A DNA stretch of 64,000 nt from contig JBCBRS010000005.1 in assembly GCA_039819545.1 (NCBI GenBank), positions 142,514 through 206,513 on the forward strand, read 5' to 3'. The position numbers and the translations under genes are program-made. This document shows, in pieces, positions 35,096-43,376 of the stretch. Position 1 is the stretch's first letter, and each line of letters opens with the position of its first letter. The notes under the pieces are model-generated. The model had not been told where the DNA came from. It saw nothing but the letters and a program-made list of their open reading frames with translations, and did not search any database. The stretch is from CALLPQ01 sp039819545. GTDB lineage: Bacteria; Pseudomonadota; Alphaproteobacteria; Caulobacterales; Parvularculaceae.

Positions 35096-36391
35096 ATGGC
35101 CCGCCATTTGCGCACCACCGACCCTGACTTTGAGACCGACTTTGCCGCGCTTCTCACGCTCAAGCGCGAGACGGCCGCCGATGTGAATGATACCGTTGGT
35201 GATATTCTAGCGGATGTGCGCCGTCGCGGTGATGCGGCGCTGTTTGAGTATACAGCACGGTTTGACGGCTTTGATGTGAATGCAAACACCGTGCGCGTGA
35301 GTGATGCAGAGTGCGATGCGGCAGAGGCGGCGTGCGCGCCCGATCTGTTGGCCGCGCTCGACCTCGCCGCCGCGCGGATTGCGGCCTATCATGACCGTCA
35401 GTATCCAGAAGATATGCACTACACCGATGAGGCGGGGGTAGAGCTTGGCTGGCGCTGGACGCCTATTGACGCGGCGGGCCTTTACGTGCCCGGCGGTCTT
35501 GCCTCTTACCCCTCCAGCGTCCTGATGAACGCGATCCCCGCGCGGGTTGCCGGGGTCAAGCGACTGGTGATGACCGCGCCAGCGCCTGGCGGGACGATCA
35601 ATCCGGTGGTGCTTGCGGCGGCAAAGCGTGCAGGCATCACCGAAATTTACCGCGTGGGCGGCGCGCAAGCCGTCGGCGCGCTTGCCTATGGTACAGCAAC
35701 AATCGCGCCGGTTGATAAGATCGTCGGCCCGGGCAATGCCTATGTGGCTGCCGCCAAACGCCGGGTTTTTGGAAAGGTGGGGATCGATTCCATCGCCGGG
35801 CCGTCGGAAATTTTAGTGGTCGCCGATGCGGGGTGTTCGCCCGACTGGATTGCCGCCGACCTGTTGAGTCAGGCGGAACATGACCCATCATCGCAAAGTA
35901 TTCTGATAACGGATGATGCTACGTTTGCGCAGGCCGTCTCATCGGCTGTGGAGACGCAGCTTGCGTCCTCTCCCCGAGGCGAGATTGCAGGCGCGGCGTG
36001 GCGTGACAACTCGGCGATCATCGTGGTGGAGCATTTAGCGCAGGCACCCGCATTGATCAATCGTCTGGCTCCTGAACATCTGGAGCTGGCCATTGAGACA
36101 CCCGCCGCGCTGCTCGATGATATCCGTCATGCAGGCGCAATTTTTCTGGGTCGTCATACGCCAGAAGCTATTGGTGATTATGTGGCGGGTCCGGACCACG
36201 TCCTGCCCACTGCACAAGCTGCGCGTTACGCCTCCGGCCTTTCGGTGCTCGACTTTATGAAACGCACCTCAATTATTGCGTGCGATCCGGGCGCTCTGGC
36301 AGCAATCGGCCCGGCGGCGGCAACCCTCGCCGATGCCGAAGGGCTTGTCTCCCATGCGGCATCAATCCGAATGCGGTTGAAATCAGATTGA
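35096..36391 (+). CDS. hisD: Histidinol dehydrogenase
   Basis: HisD catalyses the last two steps of histidine biosynthesis, oxidising L-histidinol to L-histidine with NAD and zinc. It has 431 residues, normal length. Family signatures are YVPGGLASYPSSVLMNAIPA, IYRVGGAQAVGALAYGT, KIVGPGNAYVAAAKR, DSIAGPSEILVVAD, QAEHDPSSQSILIT and the C-terminal GPDHVLPT. No other his gene is in the window; DUF2948 followed by hisD is a common alphaproteobacterial pairing. Start: ATG at 35096. Confidence 0.96.
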   Translation: MARHLRTTDPDFETDFAALLTLKRETAADVNDTVGDILADVRRRGDAALFEYTARFDGFDVNANTVRVSDAECDAAEAACAPDLLAALDLAAARIAAYHDRQYPEDMHYTDEAGVELGWRWTPIDAAGLYVPGGLASYPSSVLMNAIPARVAGVKRLVMTAPAPGGTINPVVLAAAKRAGITEIYRVGGAQAVGALAYGTATIAPVDKIVGPGNAYVAAAKRRVFGKVGIDSIAGPSEILVVADAGCSPDWIAADLLSQAEHDPSSQSILITDDATFAQAVSSAVETQLASSPRGEIAGAAWRDNSAIIVVEHLAQAPALINRLAPEHLELAIETPAALLDDIRHAGAIFLGRHTPEAIGDYVAGPDHVLPTAQAARYASGLSVLDFMKRTSIIACDPGALAAIGPAAATLADAEGLVSHAASIRMRLKSD

Positions 36392-36417
36392 TGGCTGTCA
36401 ATTGACGAGATTGCGCC

Positions 36418-36510
36418 GTATCCCCGGGCTTGATCCGGGGTCTTTGAATTGAGGTACGGACGATGTGGCAACAGGTCCCGGGTCGGTGCTATGCTTGCCC
36501 GGGAATACGG
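36418..36510. repeat. Single composite palindromic repeat between hisD and crtZ
   Basis: One full unit of the dispersed family lies between convergent genes. Element A at 36422-36440 is CCCCGGG-CTTGAT-CCGGGG. Element B near 36476-36505 has TCCCGGG and CCCGGGAA arms with the same GGTCGGTGCTATGCTTG centre as the 13.4 kb copies, apart from small changes. It ends about 10 bp from the crtZ stop and could act as a transcription barrier. Confidence 0.88.
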
Positions 36511-36516
36511 GCTTTC

Positions 36517-37035
36517 TTACGACCCCGCGCCCGCGCCGGTGGCTTTGCGCATTTTCACCGCTTCGTTCGCGGCCTGGGTGGCGGCCAGCATTTTCTTCAG
36601 GCGTTTTGGTGATGGGGCAAAAATAAAGCCGAAGGAGACGCAGCCCTCCTTGCCTTCCACGGCGTGGTGCAGCCGGTGCGCCTGGACAATGCGGGCGAGG
36701 TAGCCTTTTCTCGGGCGAAGCCCGGTATCGATGCGCCGGTGAACCAGAAAGTCGTGGAGGAAGAGATAGATCAGGCCATAGCCAAGAATGCCAAGGCCCA
36801 TGGATAGCGCTGGCGTCCAATGCCACACGCCCACATAGATGAGGGCAATGGAGGGGACCGAAAAGACGACACCAAACAGATCGTTTTTCTCCCACGCGCC
36901 GACGCGTGGCTCATGGTGGGATTTATGCCAGTCCCAGCCCCAGCCATGCATGATGTACCGGTGGGAGACCCAGGCAACCGCCTCCATCAGCAAGATGAAG
37001 GCAATGACAATCGCGATGTGCGTCCAAAGGGGCAT
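36517..37035 (-). CDS. crtZ: Beta-carotene hydroxylase CrtZ
   Basis: This membrane di-iron hydroxylase adds the 3 and 3' hydroxyls of beta-ionone rings (beta-carotene to zeaxanthin). It has 172 residues and about four membrane segments. All histidine clusters of the fatty-acid-hydroxylase superfamily are present: His25-His30 (HRYIMH), His37 with HH at 40-41 (HKSHH), His94-His99 (HDFLVH) and His120 with HH at 123-124 (HRLHH). It is the last gene of an apparent minus-strand operon after crtE and an ABC pair, 103 bp behind the permease. Other crt genes (crtB, crtI, crtY) are not in the window. Confidence 0.94.
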   Translation of the reverse strand: MPLWTHIAIVIAFILLMEAVAWVSHRYIMHGWGWDWHKSHHEPRVGAWEKNDLFGVVFSVPSIALIYVGVWHWTPALSMGLGILGYGLIYLFLHDFLVHRRIDTGLRPRKGYLARIVQAHRLHHAVEGKEGCVSFGFIFAPSPKRLKKMLAATQAANEAVKMRKATGAGAGS

Positions 37036-37138
37036 GATTGGCCTGTGTTACAGTCTTTCTTTCTATCGGGTTTGCGCGGGAGGTCTAGGGTTTGCGCAGC
37101 CGCGGGTGGAGGCCGTGTTGCCGCAGTGGACGATAAGG

Positions 37139-38239
37139 CTAGCGCTGTTTCATGGTCACGCCCATGAGCCCATAGGCGGCGAGAAGCCCGGCAAGTCCCG
37201 TTACCGCGAGAAGTGCCCAGGGCATCACCAGAAGATCAAGCCCGCCGCCGCGCCACAGGCTGACTGCAAACGCATCAATGCCCCAGGCATTGGGGGTAAG
37301 GGCGCCAATTTGTCGGATTTCAGGGGCCATCAAAAAGCGCGGCGCCATGGAGCCGCCAAGCGCGCCCATAACGAGGGCCAACACCGCGCCGATGGCATGG
37401 GCCTGACTACGCGAGCGGCAGGCACCAACCACCGCCAGCGCCAGCCCCGCCGCGCAGACGGCGGCAAGCACCATGGTCACGATCACCTGCACCGGGCTCT
37501 GGGTCAGGGAGACCCCGAAGACCAGGGCAGCGACCGCGAGCAGGACGCAGAATTGCCCCACGCCCTGGACAACCAGAAACGCAAACTTGCCATCGATCAT
37601 GGGACGCAAGCCAAAGGGGCCCGCGGCAATGCGCTCCAACACGCCATCGTCACGTTCTTCGATTACGCTCAATGCGGCCTGAAACCCCGAGAGAAAAACA
37701 AACAGCATGCCAACACCCGCCGCATAATACGCTGCCATGGGGGGCGGTGCCTGCGCGCCTGTCACCGCGACGCGTTCAGCGGTCTGGATGGCGCCAGTCT
37801 CTTCGTCGTCTTCCTCATCGTCCTCGTCTTGCGGTCGCTGGGCGGCGAGTGCTGCCTCGGCGATGGCAGCGGCGCTGGCTTTGACCGGGTCATAGAAGAT
37901 CCGAAATGACGGCGCTTCGGTTTTATCGGGCCGGGTAATCTCAATCCCGGCGTCAATGGTTTCCGCACGGATCGCTTCGCGCAGGGTGGCCACCGTCTCA
38001 ATCGCCTTCAGTTCATAAATCATGGTGGAGCCTGCAAGGCCTGTGACGATTTCCTCTGTGATTGCATCATCAGCAGGCTGAATAATGCCAAGCTTAATTG
38101 CGATATCGCCGCTTGCCGCAGAGGAGAAGACCGCCGCGAAAATAATAAAGATGATTGGCGGCAGAATAAATGTTAGCCCAAAAGCCGCGCGGTCACGCCA
38201 CAGAGATAGAGCCATCGCCTGAAATACCGCAAAGCGCAT
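37139..38239 (-). CDS. ABC-2 type transporter permease
   Basis: This 366-residue membrane subunit has a first membrane segment near residues 20-40, a long extracytoplasmic loop of about 140 residues including a very acidic stretch (QDEDDEEDDEETG), then five C-terminal membrane segments. That is the ABC2-membrane (YhhJ/DrrB-like) plan of exporters. It overlaps the ATPase gene in a TAATG stop-start junction at 38237-38241, so the two are translationally coupled and form one transporter. The substrate is unknown; its place between crtE and crtZ hints at a lipid or isoprenoid-related cargo, which is inference only. Confidence 0.88.
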   Translation of the reverse strand: MRFAVFQAMALSLWRDRAAFGLTFILPPIIFIIFAAVFSSAASGDIAIKLGIIQPADDAITEEIVTGLAGSTMIYELKAIETVATLREAIRAETIDAGIEITRPDKTEAPSFRIFYDPVKASAAAIAEAALAAQRPQDEDDEEDDEETGAIQTAERVAVTGAQAPPPMAAYYAAGVGMLFVFLSGFQAALSVIEERDDGVLERIAAGPFGLRPMIDGKFAFLVVQGVGQFCVLLAVAALVFGVSLTQSPVQVIVTMVLAAVCAAGLALAVVGACRSRSQAHAIGAVLALVMGALGGSMAPRFLMAPEIRQIGALTPNAWGIDAFAVSLWRGGGLDLLVMPWALLAVTGLAGLLAAYGLMGVTMKQR

Positions 38240-39294
38240 TAGGGCGTGCCCCCCGGCTGTCCAGTTTTCGCCAGTACGCTCAAGACGTCACCCAGATGGC
38301 TCGGCACAATATTTAATCGATCAACGGCGATACCCGCCTCAATCAGCCGCGGGATTTCCGCCGACAGAGCGGTGCGATCAAGAACCGATTTGCGCCAGCA
38401 GCCGGGCCGGTCGGGACACAGGCGGAAGCCAAACCGGTCGGCGAGGGCGGTATCTGGCGTGGTAAGAAAGAGATTGATCCGGGTACCGCAGAAAATATCC
38501 ACAATATCCTGTGGTTTGCCCAGCGCAACGATATAGCCGCCGCTCAAGACCACAAGCTGATCGGTGAGTGTCATGGCCTGATCCATATCATGGGTGATCA
38601 GGAGGACACCAAACCCTTCCTCGCGCAGGCGGCAGATCAGGCGATTGGTCTGTGCTGTGCCATCGGGGTCAAGGCTGGAAACAGGTTCATCAAGGATAAC
38701 AAGTTGCGGTTTATGCATAATGGCTGCGCCGATATTGATCCGCTGACGCATCCCGCCGGAAAGAGTGCGCACTTGTTTGTCGCCATGCTCGCCCATGCCA
38801 ATCAGGGAAAGCACCGGCTCGATACGCGTGCGTGCGTCGCGCGCTGGCATGCCCGACTGACGCGCAAAGGAGAACAGGTTCTCGCGTGCCGTAAGTGCCG
38901 GATAAAGCGCCGCATTCTGGGGCGCCACACCAAGATGACGGCGGGCAGCACGCTCGGTTGCGTTCTTGCCAGCGATCAGGACCGATCCGCTGGTTAGGGG
39001 ATGGCGCCCACAGATAGCCCGTACCAGGGATGATTTTCCCGCCCCATTGGCACCAATCATGGTACTGATGGTGCCAGCCTTGATGGAAAAAGAAATATCA
39101 CTTAGCGCCGCCTGCGCGCCATAGTGCATGTGCACCCCCGACAGGGTCAGTGCCGCTGATGGTTGATTAGTTTCCGGACTATCCAGAGTGGGAGGGTTAG
39201 TAGCGCTGACTTCGGCAGAGACGCGTGTTGACATGTCTTGATCGAGGGCAGGGGCGGTGTCGGGATCAGGGGCCCGCGCGGGCGATGATGTCAC
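38239..39294 (-). CDS. ABC transporter ATP-binding protein
   Basis: This nucleotide-binding subunit of 351 residues has Walker A GANGAGKSS, a Q-loop in GVAPQNAALYP, signature LSGGMRQR, Walker B LVILDEPVSSLDPDG and a switch histidine in LLITHDMDQA. A C-terminal extension of about 90 residues after IFCGTRINLFL resembles the regulatory tail of CcmA/NodI-type exporters. The N-terminal 45 residues are Pro/Ala/Thr-rich and probably disordered. Start is uncertain: GTG at 39294 lies 10 bp after crtE; ATG at 39234 is an alternative. It pairs with the permease downstream. Confidence 0.9.
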   Translation of the reverse strand: MTSSPARAPDPDTAPALDQDMSTRVSAEVSATNPPTLDSPETNQPSAALTLSGVHMHYGAQAALSDISFSIKAGTISTMIGANGAGKSSLVRAICGRHPLTSGSVLIAGKNATERAARRHLGVAPQNAALYPALTARENLFSFARQSGMPARDARTRIEPVLSLIGMGEHGDKQVRTLSGGMRQRINIGAAIMHKPQLVILDEPVSSLDPDGTAQTNRLICRLREEGFGVLLITHDMDQAMTLTDQLVVLSGGYIVALGKPQDIVDIFCGTRINLFLTTPDTALADRFGFRLCPDRPGCWRKSVLDRTALSAEIPRLIEAGIAVDRLNIVPSHLGDVLSVLAKTGQPGGTP

Positions 39295-39304
39295 GGTGTT
39301 GCTG

Positions 39305-40303
39305 TCACTTTGTCATCGACCCAAACGTCTTGCCAATCAAACGAGCAAGATCAGCCAGCGGCGCAGGCGAGATGACGCTTGCCCCATCGGCATGGGCAAT
39401 GGCGTTGCGCAGATGACGCTCAGCGAGAATGCGGGCACCGTCCGTACCCAGAAGGCTGACAACGGTTGATTTTTCAGCATCCTGCGCCGCGTCTTTGCCC
39501 GTCGCATCACTAGTGCAGGCGACATCAATCACATCGTCGAAGGCCTGATAGGCAAGCCCCAGGCTGGCACCGTAATCAACCAGATGCTCAATTACCGCGT
39601 CATTGGCGTTGGCAAACTCTCCGCCAATGGCCGCCGCCGCGCGGAACAGCGCGCCGGTCTTTTCCATGTGCCGCTTTTCCATGTCCGACAGGCTGACGGT
39701 GCTTGTGGTGCCCGTGCTTGTTTGCGTGCAGCTACTACCATTTGGGCCCGTGGCGGGTTTGACCTTGTGACCGGCACTGCCCGCACAGGTCAGATCCTGA
39801 TCCTGTCCGCCAGCCAGCCCGTCAACGCCAACCGCATCGCTTAGCCGCGCAATGGCGTTGAGCCGCGCGTGGATGGGCGTCGCCTCACATCGGCTGATAA
39901 TCCTGAACGCTTCATTGAGAAGAGAAATGGCGGCCAGCATCGCCGCACCCTCGCCAAACACCACATGGGTTGTCACCGCCCCGCGCCGCAGCCGTGCATT
40001 ATCCATGCACGGCAGATCATCCATGATCAGCGAGGCCGCATGGACCATCTCCACAGCGCAGGCTGCATCCATCGTGTCTTCAATGGCCCCGCCACACTGG
40101 TGACAGGCAAGCAGCGTAATCAGGGGGCGCAGGCGTTTGCCCGGAGACAAAAGTCCGTGGCGAATGGCGCATACGAGCCGCGAGTCCGGTTCGTGGTGGG
40201 CGAAGGTGTGTTCCAAACGGTCGTCGATGGCCGCGCGCAAACGCGCAATGTCTTCCTCGGTCAGCGGCATGCGCGCCTGTACCGGATTTGCTTTTTGAGA
40301 CAT
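39305..40303 (-). CDS. crtE: Polyprenyl (geranylgeranyl) diphosphate synthase CrtE-like
   Basis: This trans-prenyltransferase chains isopentenyl diphosphate to allylic diphosphates; beside crtZ it most likely supplies geranylgeranyl diphosphate for carotenoids. The first Asp-rich motif is DDLPCMD (95-101) and the second is FDDVID (255-260). GKRLRP (55-60) and KTGALF (215-220) are conserved. Between GGQDQDL (165-171) and KTGALF lies a Ser/Thr/Gly-rich stretch about 25 residues longer than in IspA-type enzymes (about 173-205). ATG at 40303 with AGGGCG upstream gives 333 residues. It could instead be a farnesyl diphosphate synthase; product length cannot be read securely. Confidence 0.85.
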   Translation of the reverse strand: MSQKANPVQARMPLTEEDIARLRAAIDDRLEHTFAHHEPDSRLVCAIRHGLLSPGKRLRPLITLLACHQCGGAIEDTMDAACAVEMVHAASLIMDDLPCMDNARLRRGAVTTHVVFGEGAAMLAAISLLNEAFRIISRCEATPIHARLNAIARLSDAVGVDGLAGGQDQDLTCAGSAGHKVKPATGPNGSSCTQTSTGTTSTVSLSDMEKRHMEKTGALFRAAAAIGGEFANANDAVIEHLVDYGASLGLAYQAFDDVIDVACTSDATGKDAAQDAEKSTVVSLLGTDGARILAERHLRNAIAHADGASVISPAPLADLARLIGKTFGSMTK

Positions 40304-40601
40304 TAGACGCCCTATCTGATCAATCCCTGCGTTATCGTGCATAATTCGCGCCGGAGTGCAAATCCTGACCCGGTGGAAAGCGCGCTGAAAAGCGCAAGGA
40401 CGCGGGATTTTCCACCGGTTCTGGTGGCCCGCCCGGGTGCCCAAGTCTTCAGTATCAGGCGCCCTTTTTTGGGGTCCCTCAATGCAGGGCCTGACGGTGA
40501 CAGGGCCAAGAAAGGCGCCGCTGTTGCGCGGTCTTGTAATTGTATCGGTGCTCAGTCATCACGCGCTTACGGATGTTCATTTTCATAACAGGAAACACCT
40601 C
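40304..40601. other. Divergent promoter region between crtE and the SDR gene
   Basis: About 300 bp that must drive crtE leftward and the SDR gene rightward. Small frames on both strands (40312-40509 minus, 40437 plus) have no recognisable product. An imperfect inverted repeat of GGTGGAAA and TTTTCCACC lies around 40371-40420. No binding site for a known regulator (for example PpsR or CrtJ) is evident. Confidence 0.35.
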
Positions 40602-41372
40602 ATGGACCTCAAAGGAAAAACAGCCATCATCACCGGCGGCGCGTCGGGCTTAGGCGAGGGGACCGTGCGCCGGTTTGTGGGTGCTGGGGCCAATGTGGCA
40701 ATCTTTGATCTGAATGATGCGCGAGGCACCGCGCTCGCAGAGGAGCTTGGGGACCGGGCCCGTTATATGGGGGTCAATGTTACCGATGAGGCAGCGACGC
40801 AGGATGCCATTGCCACGGTGATGGACGCGTTTGGCGCGGTGCATATCAATTGCAATTTCGCCGGTATTGCCCGGGCGGCCAAAACCGTCGGCAAGGATGG
40901 GCCCCATCCCCTCGATCTGTTTGCACAGGTGCAGGCGGTGAATGTTACGGGCACGTTCAATGTCCTGCGTCTAGCGGCTGCGCAAATGGCGAAGAATGAT
41001 CCGGTGACAGACGATGGCGGGCGCGGGGTGATTATCAACACCGCCTCCATCGCCGCCTATGAAGGCCAGATGGGCCAGGCGGCCTATAGCGCCTCCAAAG
41101 GCGCCATCGTGGGCATGACCTTGCCCATTGCCAGGGACCTCGCTCAGATTGGTATCCGCTGTAACACGATTGTACCGGGATTAATCCATACACCGATGTT
41201 TGAGGCGATGCCGACCGAGGTTTACGACAGCCTGTCAAACTCGGTCCTTTATCCGCGCCGCCTCGGCAAGCCCGATGAGATTGCCCATCTGGCGCAATAT
41301 ATTGTGGAAAATGACTACACCAATGGCGAAGCCATCCGCATGGATGGCGGCATCCGTATGCAACCGCGTTAG
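40602..41372 (+). CDS. Short-chain dehydrogenase/reductase, HSD17B10-like (3-hydroxyacyl-CoA dehydrogenase type)
   Basis: This 256-residue classical SDR has the cofactor motif TGGASGLG (11-18), an acidic residue after the second strand (FDLND, favouring NAD), and the catalytic Ser in NTASIAAYEG with YSASK. The overall pattern, including FAGIARAAKTVGKDGPHPLDLF and VPGLIHTPMFEAMP, matches the 3-hydroxyacyl-CoA/17-beta-hydroxysteroid dehydrogenase type 10 group. The role would be in short- or branched-chain acyl-CoA oxidation. ATG at 40602 has AGGAAA upstream; the longer frame from 40437 is not supported. Confidence 0.9.
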   Translation: MDLKGKTAIITGGASGLGEGTVRRFVGAGANVAIFDLNDARGTALAEELGDRARYMGVNVTDEAATQDAIATVMDAFGAVHINCNFAGIARAAKTVGKDGPHPLDLFAQVQAVNVTGTFNVLRLAAAQMAKNDPVTDDGGRGVIINTASIAAYEGQMGQAAYSASKGAIVGMTLPIARDLAQIGIRCNTIVPGLIHTPMFEAMPTEVYDSLSNSVLYPRRLGKPDEIAHLAQYIVENDYTNGEAIRMDGGIRMQPR

Positions 41373-41508
41373 GGGGGCTTTCGTTGGCTCGACGTTGGGG
41401 GGCTTTAGGTTGGGGTGCTCCACGTTGGACGGCTTCGCGGGTAAGCGTCACCGTGGCGGCACTTTATCGGTCCGACTGCAACCGCTCTCAAGCCATCACG
41501 TTGAGCCT

Positions 41509-41546
41509 TTGACGCTTGACTCTGATACGGTATAATATAACATTAC
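41509..41546 (+). promoter_or_regulatory. Near-consensus sigma-70 promoter overlapped by a Zur-like palindrome
   Basis: TTGACG at 41509-41514 and TATAAT at 41531-41536 are separated by 16 bases, close to the vegetative promoter consensus. The 23-base palindrome at 41524-41546 has right arm TATAACATTAC and left arm GATACGGTATA, matching at 7 of 11 positions when folded. It resembles the zinc-uptake-regulator box known from proteobacteria (arms of the ATGTTATA/TATAACAT type). It covers the -10 element, where a repressor would block transcription. No coding frame begins soon after, so the target could be an RNA or the distant rplK-rplA pair. Confidence 0.5.
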
Positions 41547-41805
41547 AACCATCGGATGTTTCCGATATCCTCGTTTCCTGATTTGCGTATTAGTTGGGAA
41601 AAGACCTGCCCCGGCAGTGCTTTCAGTTGGCGAAAAGCCGACGCAGTTGCGTTGAAAGCGGCGCCGAAAGGGGCTGGAACCTAGGGTTGTGTATCTTCTC
41701 TTGGGACCTGGTGCCGAACCGTTTTTGTTGTGTTTTACGGATCGGCCCTCAAAAGGGGCAGCGAATGGTGTTTCGTCCCCGAACTCTATTATTTGCTGCC
41801 CCGTT
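41547..41805 (+). ncRNA. Candidate structured RNA or leader downstream of the strong promoter
   Basis: Immediately after the promoter lies the hairpin ATCGGA-TGTT-TCCGAT (41551-41566). Further on, GGGGCAGCGAAT (41755-41766) pairs with ATTTGCTGCCCC (41791-41802), a 12-bp stem with one G-U pair, followed by a short GTTT. Between them are several GC-rich complementary segments. No known RNA family is recognised and no U-rich terminator is clear, so this is tentative; it may instead be part of a long rplK leader. Confidence 0.25.
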
Positions 41806-42226
41806 TCCGAGTTTGGGATAAGGTCTTTCTTGAAGCATTACATGCAGTTTGTGGGCGATGCTGTTGGCTGAAAACGCACGTCAGCTGCCGATGACCGGGA
41901 TTGTTATCCGCACACGGTGAACGACCTATTGTGGGCACCGCCGCGCACCCTCACCACCGAGAAATCAGGTCGAGCGCGATAGCGCCGTGCGTCGACACTT
42001 CCTGTTTAGGCACCAGCTCCTATTCCAAAACGCATTATCATCAAAAGCGGTTGCCAAGGCGCATCGCCCCATGTACACCGCGCGTCTTGCGTGGGAGAGG
42101 GCGGTTGGAAAGTCCATAACCGTCGTCCCACCACGCGCCTTCCTGGTCGGTGCTGCCCTTGGCGGGGTCGATCACGGTAAACACGCCTTGCTTTCTTGAG
42201 TGAGGCCCCAACAGTGAAGGTCAGTA

Positions 42227-42655
42227 ATGGCAAAGAAAATAACCGGGTACCTGAAGCTTCAGGTACCGGCAGGGTCTGCGACCCCGTCTCCCCCCATCGG
42301 CCCCGCCCTCGGCCAGCGCGGTCTCAATATCATGGAATTCTGCAAGGCCTTTAACGCCGCCTCGCAGGAGATGGATAAGGGGATGCCGATCCCCACTGTG
42401 ATCACAATTTATTCCGATAAGTCGTTCACCTTTAAGACAAAAACGCCGCCTGCTTCGTTTTTGTTGAAGAAGGCAGCTGGCTTGCCAAAAGGCGGGGCGA
42501 CGCCTGGGCGCGATGTGGCTGGCAAGGTAACCACAGCCCAGTGCCGCGAAATCGCAGAGATGAAGATGAAAGATCTCAACGCGAACGATCTCGACGCAGC
42601 AACCAAGATCATTGAGGGTTCTGCCCGGGCAATGGGCTTGCAGGTGGAGGGTTAA
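42227..42655 (+). CDS. rplK: 50S ribosomal protein L11
   Basis: L11 forms the GTPase-associated centre of the large subunit with 23S rRNA and the L10-L12 stalk. The 142-residue protein has the expected KLQVPAGSATPSPPIGPALGQRGLNIMEFCK start, the central TKTPPASFLLKKAAG and the C-terminal rRNA-binding helices with GSARAMGLQV. The ATG at 42227 has AAGG about 8 bases upstream. rplA follows 3 bp after the stop. The flanking genes normally found with L11 (secE, nusG before; rplJ, rplL, rpoB after the pair) are missing here. Confidence 0.97.
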   Translation: MAKKITGYLKLQVPAGSATPSPPIGPALGQRGLNIMEFCKAFNAASQEMDKGMPIPTVITIYSDKSFTFKTKTPPASFLLKKAAGLPKGGATPGRDVAGKVTTAQCREIAEMKMKDLNANDLDAATKIIEGSARAMGLQVEG

Positions 42656-42658
42656 GTC

Positions 42659-43351
42659 ATGGCGATTGGAAAACGTATGAAAGCCGCCCGCGCGGCCATC
42701 GACCCGAAGGTAAGCCACGGCGTTAAAGATGCGGTAAAGCTTGTGAAAGAACACGCCAAGGCGAAATTCGACGAGTCTGTAGAAATCGCCATGAATCTCG
42801 GCGTTGATCCGCGCCACGCCGACCAGATGGTTCGCGGCGTTGCCAACCTGCCCCACGGCACGGGTAAAACCGTGCGGGTCGCGGTTTTTGCCAAGGACGC
42901 GAAAGCCGATGAGGCCAAAGCGGCGGGTGCGGACATTGTGGGCGCAGACGACCTTATGGAAAAAATCCAGGGTGGGTTCGCCGATTTTGACCGGGTTATT
43001 GCAACACCGGACATGATGGCCATCGTTGGACGGCTTGGTAAGGTTCTGGGCCCGCGCGGTCTGATGCCGAACCCGAAGGTGGGTACGGTGACACCAAATG
43101 TGACCAAAGCCATCGAAGATGCCAAAGGCGGCGCGGTCCAGTTCCGCGTGGAAAGAGCCGGTATCCTCCATGCTGGTATCGGCAAGGCGTCGTTCAACGA
43201 AGATCAGCTTGCGGAAAATGCCCAGGCCTTCATCGACGCGGTAATCAAGGCCAAGCCCTCGGGCGCCAAGGGCACCTTCATCAAGAAAATTGCCGTTAGC
43301 TCAACCATGGGTCCCGGCATCAAAGTCGACGTGGCCGCGGCCTCCGGCTAG
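42659..43351 (+). CDS. rplA: 50S ribosomal protein L1
   Basis: L1 is the 230-residue protein of the mobile L1 stalk and often represses its own mRNA by binding a leader that mimics rRNA. Family blocks are FDESVEIAMNLGVDPRHADQ, RGVANLPHGTGK, VLGPRGLMPNPKVGTVT and the C-terminal GTFIKKIAVSSTMGPGIKVD. It is tightly linked to rplK. A strong terminator directly downstream shows that transcription is not designed to continue into other ribosomal or RNA polymerase genes. Confidence 0.97.
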   Translation: MAIGKRMKAARAAIDPKVSHGVKDAVKLVKEHAKAKFDESVEIAMNLGVDPRHADQMVRGVANLPHGTGKTVRVAVFAKDAKADEAKAAGADIVGADDLMEKIQGGFADFDRVIATPDMMAIVGRLGKVLGPRGLMPNPKVGTVTPNVTKAIEDAKGGAVQFRVERAGILHAGIGKASFNEDQLAENAQAFIDAVIKAKPSGAKGTFIKKIAVSSTMGPGIKVDVAAASG

Positions 43352-43376
43352 GGGCGCGGTACAAATTTGATCGAAT

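Larger units (their letters stand above)
41373..42226. other. 854-bp region without a supported protein gene, upstream of rplK
   Basis: The largest gap in the window. It begins with a Gly-coding-like GGGGGGCTT direct repeat (41372-41400), then has a near-consensus promoter with overlapping palindrome (41509-41546) and several hairpins. Plus-strand frames at 41594, 41689, 41901 and 41987 give products with no similarity I recognise and no ribosome binding sites. The genes usually found here (secE and nusG) are absent. No tRNA, 6S, SRP, RNase P or tmRNA signature was found. Confidence 0.6.

Noticed and set aside
36839..37909. A 356-residue plus-strand open frame
   Set aside because: It is antisense to crtZ and the ABC permease, both with clear motifs; high-GC third positions keep the opposite frame open.
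41601..42199. Remnants of secE or nusG, or a tRNA-Trp gene, expected before rplK
   Set aside because: No frame resembles SecE or NusG and no tRNA T-loop or anticodon arm could be found.
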